A DNA stretch of 6,427 bases from an uncultured Bacteroidota bacterium (GTDB lineage: Bacteria; Bacteroidota; Bacteroidia; Flavobacteriales; Schleiferiaceae): positions 1 through 6,427 of the forward strand of contig CAJXMS010000135.1 in the NCBI GenBank assembly GCA_913056475.1, read 5' to 3'. The translations under genes and the position numbers were made by a program. Below, piece after piece: positions 1 through 5,070 of this stretch. Under the pieces are notes generated by a model, which searched no databases, was not told the DNA's origin, and saw nothing but the letters and a program-made list of their open reading frames with translations. Numbering within the stretch: the stretch's first letter is position 1; every line of letters starts with the position of its first letter.

Positions 1-198
1 GGCCGCGGATTTTTGCTTTCGGCGGGCCTCGGCGGGCTTTTCGGCCGGGGCTGCTTGCGCGGAATCGCTATCGGTAGTTTGCTCCTGAGCCGGCTTTTCA
101 GCGGTCGGTTCAGGCGCATTGAGGTAGCCAAAGTAGAAAAGGATACCGCCAATAAGTAGGAAGCCCAGGATGGTATTGATGTCAAAACGCGAATTCAT
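1..198 (-). CDS. yidC: Membrane protein insertase YidC, N-terminal fragment (cut by window edge)
   Basis: The first 66 codons of a gene that continues beyond base 1. YidC inserts and folds inner-membrane proteins, alone or with SecYEG. What is visible is a short start (MNSRFDINTILGF), one hydrophobic segment at about residues 10-26 ending in YLNAP, then a low-complexity linker rich in Ala, Pro, Glu, Gln and Lys (about 28-66). This matches the N-terminus of Bacteroidota and Gram-negative YidC: an N-terminal transmembrane anchor, then a flexible linker to the periplasmic P1 domain. The P1 domain and the conserved insertase core lie outside the window. The ATG at 198-196 is 12 bases after the pyrG stop, so the two genes are probably co-transcribed. 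The call rests on the N-terminal pattern and on the frequent pyrG-yidC pairing in Bacteroidota; the catalytic part cannot be checked here. Confidence 0.85.
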   Translation of the reverse strand, partial: MNSRFDINTILGFLLIGGILFYFGYLNAPEPTAEKPAQEQTTDSDSAQAAPAEKPAEARRKQKSAA

Positions 199-210
199 AC
201 GGTAATAGCA

Positions 211-1827
211 TTAGGCCGTTAAATGGGCATGATCCACCACGGCCTTGATGAAATGAACAAACAAGGGGTGGGGATTGGCCACGGTAGATTTGTACTCAGG
301 GTGAAACTGGGTTCCGAGAAACCAGGGATGATCGGGCAGCTCAATGATTTCCACCAAGCCGGTTTCGGGGTTTACGCCAGAAGCCTTCATACCGGCTTTT
401 TCCAATGGCTCGAGATAGGTATTATTAAATTCCAAACGGTGCCGGTGCCGCTCGCTGATAAGGGGGCGTCGGTACACTTTATGGGCCATGGTGTCAGGCT
501 TAAGCTCACAATCATTAGCGCCCAGGCGCATGGTACCGCCTTTCTGGCTAATCTTCTTTTGCTCTTCCATGAGGTCTATGACCGGATGGGGGGTATTGGC
601 GTCCATTTCGGTACTATTGGCATCGGTAAGCCCCAGCACATTACGGGCGTATTCGATCACAGCCACCTGCATCCCCAGGCAAATCCCGAGAAAGGGAACT
701 TTATTAACCCGGGCATGACGAATGGCTTCTAGCTTACCGGCAAAGCCCCGCTCCCCAAAACCAGGGGCCACCAGGATACCGTCGAGCTCTTCCAGGTATT
801 TATGGGCGCTCTCGGAGTTAAGGTTTTCGGCGTGCAGCCAGCGGATTTTCACCTTACATTCATTGGCGGCGCCGGCGTGGATAAAAGCCTCCGTTATGGA
901 TTTATAGGAATCATGCAACTCCACGTATTTGCCTATCAGCCCAATTTCGACTTCGTGCTTAGGATAACGGATTTTGTAGAGGAAGTCTTTCCAGTTGACC
1001 AAGTCCAGATTGTCTTCAATGGGTAGTCCCAGACGTTTGAGCACCACGCTGTCCAGGTTTTGATTGCGCATCAAAATGGGAACGGCATAGATGGTCTCCG
1101 CATCGATGCTCTCAATCACGGCTTCCTTATTCACATTGCAGAACTGGGCCAGTTTCCGGCGGATTTCTTCACTGATATGCTGTTCAGAACGGCACACCAG
1201 TATATCGGGGCGCACACCGGATTCCTGCAGTTTTTGTACCGAATGCTGGGTAGGCTTGGTTTTAAGTTCTCCGGTAGCTGCCAGATGTGGGATGAGGGTT
1301 AAATGGATCACCAGGGAAGCATCGCCCAGCTCATAGCGTAGCTGGCGCACGGCCTCAATGTAAGGCAGGGCTTCAATATCCCCTACGGTACCTCCTATTT
1401 CGGTGATCACCACCTCAAATTCGCCCGTGTGGCCCAGGGCCATGATACTTTCCTTTATCTCATCAGTAATATGCGGGATCACCTGAACGGTTTTTCCCAG
1501 ATAATCGCCCCGTCGCTCTTTATCTATCACGTTCTGATAAACCCGTCCGGTGGTGATGTTATTGGCCTGGGAGGTAGGCCGATTAAGAAAGCGCTCATAA
1601 TGCCCCAGATCGAGGTCGGTTTCCGCTCCGTCGTTGGTCACGTAACACTCTCCGTGCTCGTAGGGGTTCAGCGTTCCGGGATCAATGTTGATGTAAGGAT
1701 CCAGCTTTTGAATGGTAACGCTATAACCCCGGCTCTGGAGGAGGGTAGCCAGGGAGGCCGAGATGATACCTTTCCCCAGGGAAGAGGTAACACCACCAGT
1801 AACAAAAATATATTTGGTAGAGGGCAT
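211..1827 (-). CDS. pyrG: CTP synthase (glutamine-hydrolysing)
   Basis: Cytoplasmic enzyme that makes CTP from UTP, ATP and glutamine, the last step of pyrimidine nucleotide synthesis. It has 538 residues, close to the 545 of the E. coli enzyme. The N-terminal synthetase domain (about 1-270) opens with YIFVTGGVTSSLGKG, with the P-loop lysine at K19. Other signatures are KLDPYIN (41-47), DGAETDLDLGHYERF (66-80, likely Mg-binding D73), EIGGTVGD (143-150) and KTKPTQHS (189-196). The C-terminal class I glutamine amidotransferase domain (about 293-530) has an oxyanion-type PGFGERG, the nucleophile C383 in GICLGMQ, and H509 and E511 in FHPEY, so the triad is complete. The ATG at 1827 lies directly before the conserved start, and TAA ends the gene at 211. 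A 67-base gap with a promoter-like box separates it from moxR, and yidC follows after 12 bases. No anomaly is seen. Confidence 0.98.
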   Translation of the reverse strand: MPSTKYIFVTGGVTSSLGKGIISASLATLLQSRGYSVTIQKLDPYINIDPGTLNPYEHGECYVTNDGAETDLDLGHYERFLNRPTSQANNITTGRVYQNVIDKERRGDYLGKTVQVIPHITDEIKESIMALGHTGEFEVVITEIGGTVGDIEALPYIEAVRQLRYELGDASLVIHLTLIPHLAATGELKTKPTQHSVQKLQESGVRPDILVCRSEQHISEEIRRKLAQFCNVNKEAVIESIDAETIYAVPILMRNQNLDSVVLKRLGLPIEDNLDLVNWKDFLYKIRYPKHEVEIGLIGKYVELHDSYKSITEAFIHAGAANECKVKIRWLHAENLNSESAHKYLEELDGILVAPGFGERGFAGKLEAIRHARVNKVPFLGICLGMQVAVIEYARNVLGLTDANSTEMDANTPHPVIDLMEEQKKISQKGGTMRLGANDCELKPDTMAHKVYRRPLISERHRHRLEFNNTYLEPLEKAGMKASGVNPETGLVEIIELPDHPWFLGTQFHPEYKSTVANPHPLFVHFIKAVVDHAHLTA

Positions 1828-1862
1828 AAGGACTGATATCGGGAGTAACGAAAATCAGGGCG

Positions 1863-1870
1863 CAAAGCTA
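1863..1870 (-). promoter_or_regulatory. Bacteroidota-type -7 promoter box (TAGCTTTG) upstream of pyrG
   Basis: On the minus strand the bases read TAGCTTTG, an exact match to the TAnnTTTG -7 consensus of primary-sigma promoters in Bacteroidota. It sits 35 bases before the pyrG ATG, in the only sizeable intergenic gap of the window (1828-1894). Transcription would start near 1855-1859 and leave a leader of about 30 bases. The upstream -33 element is weak: a T-rich TTTTCC near 1884-1889 is the best candidate and its spacing is short. No ribosome binding site of the AGGAGG type precedes the ATG, as is usual in this phylum. No leader hairpin or attenuator is evident. Confidence 0.5.
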
Positions 1871-1894
1871 CTCAAAATGCCCCGGAAAAGGCCT

Positions 1895-2863
1895 TTAAAG
1901 AAGCTGCCCTACGATGTGATCTATGGATATCCCTTCGGCCTCTGCCTTATAGTTTTTCACCAGGCGATGCCTTAGAATGGGCCGGGCTACCGCCCGGAGG
2001 TCTTCTTTTTCGGGACTATACTTACCCTGTAAGGCAGCATGCGCTTTCGCCCCCAGGATCAAATACTGGGAAGCGCGTGGCCCAGCGCCCCAACTCAGGT
2101 ACTCGGCTGTAATGGAACTGGCCTTTTCGGTACCCGGCCGGGTAGCCTGGCTAAGCTCAATGGCGTATTCGTAAATATGATCTGCTACCGGTATTTTCCG
2201 GATGAGCTCCTGGAAACGCAAAATTTCTTCGCCACTCATCACCTCCGCCACGCTCCCCAGGGTATCGCTGGTGGTGTTTTTTACGATGCTCACCTCCTCT
2301 TCAAAACTGGGATACTGCACCTCAATATTGAACATAAAACGGTCTAGTTGGGCCTCGGGCAAAGGGTAAGTCCCTTCTTGTTCTATGGGGTTCTGGGTAG
2401 CCAGCACAAAGAAAGGTTCCTGCATGGTATAGGTATGGCCCGCTGCGGTGACCGATTTCTCCTGCATGGCCTCCAGCAGCGCCGATTGGGTCTTGGGCGG
2501 CGTCCGGTTGATCTCATCGGCTAGCACAATATTGGCAAAAAGGGGCCCTTTAATAAATTTAAAGCGGCGGTTTTCATCCAGGATTTCCGCCCCTATAATA
2601 TCAGAGGGCATCAAATCAGGGGTAAACTGAATGCGCCGAAAGCTTAGGCCCAGAGCTTCCGCGGTGGTGTTGACCAAAAGCGTTTTGGCCAGGCCAGGCA
2701 CCCCTACCAACAGAGAATGCCCACGACAAAGGATCGATAACAGCAACAGATCCACTACCTCTCGCTGGCCCACAATGATTTTACCTATTTCGTCGCGAAG
2801 CTGCTGATACTTCTCTCCCAGCAGTTTTACGGCTTCTACATCTTGCTGATCGTTACTGGGCAT
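1895..2863 (-). CDS. MoxR-family AAA+ ATPase
   Basis: Cytoplasmic AAA+ ATPase of the MoxR family (AAA_3), 322 residues, a typical length. Visible motifs in order: IIVGQREVVDLLL (29-41) before the ATPase core; Walker A GVPGLAKT (54-61); FTPDLMPSDIIG (80-91), typical of the family; Walker B VLADEINR (113-120); sensor 1 ATQNP (155-159); arginine-finger region LDRFMF (173-178); and sensor 2 GPRAS (261-265) in the C-terminal lid, where GASPRA is more usual. MoxR proteins act as chaperone-like ATPases, often with DUF58 and VWA-domain partners, in maturation of enzymes or envelope stress responses. No such partner is in the window. The start overlaps the end of the SurA-like gene by 11 bases, suggesting translational coupling and a link to envelope protein quality control. 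The actual substrate is unknown. The family call is firm; the role is inferred. Confidence 0.95.
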   Translation of the reverse strand: MPSNDQQDVEAVKLLGEKYQQLRDEIGKIIVGQREVVDLLLLSILCRGHSLLVGVPGLAKTLLVNTTAEALGLSFRRIQFTPDLMPSDIIGAEILDENRRFKFIKGPLFANIVLADEINRTPPKTQSALLEAMQEKSVTAAGHTYTMQEPFFVLATQNPIEQEGTYPLPEAQLDRFMFNIEVQYPSFEEEVSIVKNTTSDTLGSVAEVMSGEEILRFQELIRKIPVADHIYEYAIELSQATRPGTEKASSITAEYLSWGAGPRASQYLILGAKAHAALQGKYSPEKEDLRAVARPILRHRLVKNYKAEAEGISIDHIVGQLL

Positions 2864-4217
2864 ATTTGGCAGAGTTTTGAATCCAGTCTTGGCGAAAATC
2901 GCATTCCAGATAATTATTATTTACCCGCAGATAGGTATTGGTAAGCTTTTCATCCACCCATTCCTTAAGGGCATCTTGTTTTTTGGCACTCAGCGCAGAT
3001 TGCTTGATGCGCTCATAATCGGCAGTAAGGTTGGCTACGTGCGCTTCCCGTCTTTGCAAGAGCTTAAGAAGGCGGTAGCCTTCTTTCTCTTCTTCGTTGC
3101 GAAAAAACACGGGCTTGCTCAAGTCGCCGGGCTTGAGCTCTTCTAGCGCATAGAAGATGTTTTTGGGCAGCTGCCCCGTTTCCCACCGAGTATCACCGGT
3201 ATTGGGGTTTACCACTTTTCCCTGGTTGAGGCGGCTTTCCTCCGCATCTGAGAATCGCTGGGCCGCCTGGCCAAATGTGAGCGTATCCTGGCTGATAAGG
3301 GTCCGGACACTATCCAAAAAATCGCGGGATTTGCGGAGCTGCCCGGGGGAGATCTTGGGCTTGATGAGGATATGACGTAAATCCAGCTCCTCTCCCCTTT
3401 TCATTTGCAGTTGGACAATATGATAGCCGTATTCGGTTTTAAAAGGCTGAGAGATCTCCCCTACTTCTAAGTTAAAAGCCACGGCCTCAAAGGGTTTCAC
3501 AAATTGCCCCCGCTTGATGCCTTTATACTCTCCGCCCTTCTTGGCGCTGCCAGGGTCTTCTGAATAAAGCACGGCCATGGTGCTAAAGGAAGTCCCTTCC
3601 TTGATGCGTTTCCGCAGTTTTTTGAGGCGGTCTATGGCCTCCTGCTCAGCCTCTTCCGTGGGGTCGGGGAAGCGCACTATTTCAGCGTACTCGATTTGGG
3701 TATTGATTACGGGCAGACTGTCTTCGGGAATTTCGTTGTAGTAAGCCCGCACTTCCGAGGGGGTAATTTTTATATCCTTTTGAATCTCTTGCATCATACG
3801 CTGGGCCACCATCTGGTCTTTAATGAGCGGGGTCATTTGGTTTTTGATCTCCAGTATGGATTTCCCGTAGTACTGCTCCAGCTTTTGCCGACTTCCAATT
3901 TGCTGGATAAAAACCTGAATACGGCGGTCTATATTCATAGCCACCTCATCATCACTTACCGTTACGCTGTCTATTTTGGCTTGATGCAGCAGCAGTTTTT
4001 CCAGCAGCAGCTCCTCAAAAACGCCGCACTTGGTCACCTTTTTGTCTTCGGGAGCCTGGCGGACCTGCGTCTTGTATTGCTGATCCACATCGCTTTTCAA
4101 AACAATATTTTCCCCTACCACGGCCACAATGCCATCTACCAGCCTATCGCTTTGCGCCAGAACCGGTTGGGCCAGCAGTAGCACTAATAGCAATGCGCCA
4201 CGCTTAATATTTTTCAT
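2853..4217 (-). CDS. SurA-like periplasmic peptidyl-prolyl isomerase/chaperone
   Basis: Secreted foldase of the SurA type, 454 residues from the chosen start; it probably escorts outer-membrane proteins through the periplasm. A signal peptide covers residues 1-21 (MKNIKRG, a Leu-rich core, then cleavage after VLA). A SurA-like N-terminal chaperone region follows (about 25-170). Two parvulin-type domains come next: the first at about 174-273 (YSEDPGSAKKGGEYKG, YGYHIVQL) and the second at about 281-389 (LRHILIKP, LKPGDLSKPVFF). A C-terminal helical part probably packs back on the N-terminal region, as in SurA. Domain 1 has Glu (E179) where the first parvulin His is expected; domain 2 keeps it (H282) but has GYR (R382) instead of GYH. 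ATGs at 4241 and 4223 are possible starts. I chose 4217 because it gives a compact signal peptide and a 14-base overlap with the preceding gene, equal to the upstream junction. The gene symbol surA is plausible, but orthology was not tested. Confidence 0.92.
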   Translation of the reverse strand: MKNIKRGALLLVLLLAQPVLAQSDRLVDGIVAVVGENIVLKSDVDQQYKTQVRQAPEDKKVTKCGVFEELLLEKLLLHQAKIDSVTVSDDEVAMNIDRRIQVFIQQIGSRQKLEQYYGKSILEIKNQMTPLIKDQMVAQRMMQEIQKDIKITPSEVRAYYNEIPEDSLPVINTQIEYAEIVRFPDPTEEAEQEAIDRLKKLRKRIKEGTSFSTMAVLYSEDPGSAKKGGEYKGIKRGQFVKPFEAVAFNLEVGEISQPFKTEYGYHIVQLQMKRGEELDLRHILIKPKISPGQLRKSRDFLDSVRTLISQDTLTFGQAAQRFSDAEESRLNQGKVVNPNTGDTRWETGQLPKNIFYALEELKPGDLSKPVFFRNEEEKEGYRLLKLLQRREAHVANLTADYERIKQSALSAKKQDALKEWVDEKLTNTYLRVNNNYLECDFRQDWIQNSAKYAQ

Positions 4218-5070
4218 ATTCATCTTTTTCCAATGCATCATTGAGTAGATTTTTTTCCAGCTGGTCCACTAAAGCCAGTCTTCTTCGATTTAGGACGGAA
4301 TTGCGTATCAGGTTTTTGAGGTAACTAAGGGGAGCGCGCTTACCTTTAAGCCGGTAATCCACTATTTCTATGAGGTAGAGCAGCCCCTCCTCTGTAAGCT
4401 CTAGATAGCTATTTTCCTGGAGAAACGCTTTTTGCTCAAAGGTAGCCACCGGAACCAATTCGGCCATGCGGGCAAACTTAATCCATGCGGTATCCCGCAG
4501 CGAAAAGCTGCGGCCATAACTCAGGCTGTAATCCCGAAGCTGCGCCCGGTCGGCCTCATCATCGCTTAGAAAAAGTCCCTTGATCTCTTCTAAATGAGGG
4601 GCTTCCTCGGGAATAACAAGATACCGCAGCTTAACAATGTTTTCCTTCAAGAGAAAATTTTCCTTGTTCCGCTGATAATAGTCCAGGATAACGGAGTCGC
4701 TCACCGTGGTATCCAAATTTTCAGCGGTATAGGCCTCCAGGTAAGCATGCTTGAGCAAATCATTGCGGTATTGTTCTATTTGCCGCTGGAATTTCTTTTG
4801 AGATTCCGGGAGGTTGTATTCTGCCTTGTAAACCATGAGCATATTTTGAGCCCAGGATTTTATAAAATTATCCACAAAGCGAGCACTGTCCTTACCACCC
4901 AACTCGGCGGGCACCACCTCTTTAAGGTCTTCTTGATAAAGATAAGAATCATATACCCGGGCCACTTCTTTCCCCTGTGAGGACTGGTCGCCCCTTTTTA
5001 GGTACTGGCAGCCGCTGAGCAGGAAGAAGAATAGACTCCCGGTGAGTATGATGGGTCTAAGATTCCCCAT
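4204..5070 (-). CDS. SurA/PpiC-like lipoprotein lacking parvulin catalytic motifs
   Basis: Predicted lipoprotein of 288 residues. Residues 1-20 form a signal peptide with a lipobox LSGC, so C21 would be acylated. The residues after the Cys (QYLKRGDQ) lack an acidic run like the surface-export signal described in some Bacteroidota, so periplasm-facing anchoring is more likely. Residues 37-140 resemble a SurA N-terminal chaperone region: a short VARVYDSYLYQEDL segment like the usual 'V-V-a-v-n-g-e-i-i' opening, then long helices. Residues about 146-240 resemble a worn parvulin fold (VKLRYLVIP at the start, LLYLIEIVDYR at the end), but no HIL, no Gly-rich GGxLG and no GYH motif is present. It overlaps the preceding gene by 14 bases and the next by 14. 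Position between two foldases suggests a non-catalytic chaperone. Family membership is inferred from shape and context, not from strong motifs. Confidence 0.8.
   Translation of the reverse strand: MGNLRPIILTGSLFFFLLSGCQYLKRGDQSSQGKEVARVYDSYLYQEDLKEVVPAELGGKDSARFVDNFIKSWAQNMLMVYKAEYNLPESQKKFQRQIEQYRNDLLKHAYLEAYTAENLDTTVSDSVILDYYQRNKENFLLKENIVKLRYLVIPEEAPHLEEIKGLFLSDDEADRAQLRDYSLSYGRSFSLRDTAWIKFARMAELVPVATFEQKAFLQENSYLELTEEGLLYLIEIVDYRLKGKRAPLSYLKNLIRNSVLNRRRLALVDQLEKNLLNDALEKDEYEKY

Noticed and set aside
21..37. Short direct repeat GGCGGGC (21-27 and 31-37)
   Set aside because: It lies within the Ala/Pro/Glu-rich linker of yidC and reflects repeated codons, not a mobile or regulatory element.
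223..732. Plus-strand open frame of 169 codons opposite pyrG
   Set aside because: It lies fully antisense to the well-conserved CTP synthase gene, its translation has no recognisable motif, and it is explained by codon bias of the true gene. The other plus-strand frames (for example 1429-1836, 3696-4181, 4594-4980, 5876-6229) fail for the same reason.
1668..1865. Second minus-strand frame overlapping the start of pyrG
   Set aside because: It shares most of its length with the conserved N-terminal coding part of pyrG in another frame and has no family signature.
1887..1896. Perfect 10-base palindrome AAAGGCCTTT at the end of moxR as a terminator or operator
   Set aside because: There is no loop and no T-tract after a stem, so it cannot be a normal intrinsic terminator. 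A 10-base palindrome is expected by chance at this scale.
4218..4241. Longer start (ATG at 4241) for the SurA-like gene
   Set aside because: It would add MMHWKKMN before a clean signal peptide and enlarge the overlap to 38 bases. The ATG at 4217 gives a more typical signal peptide; 4223 remains possible.
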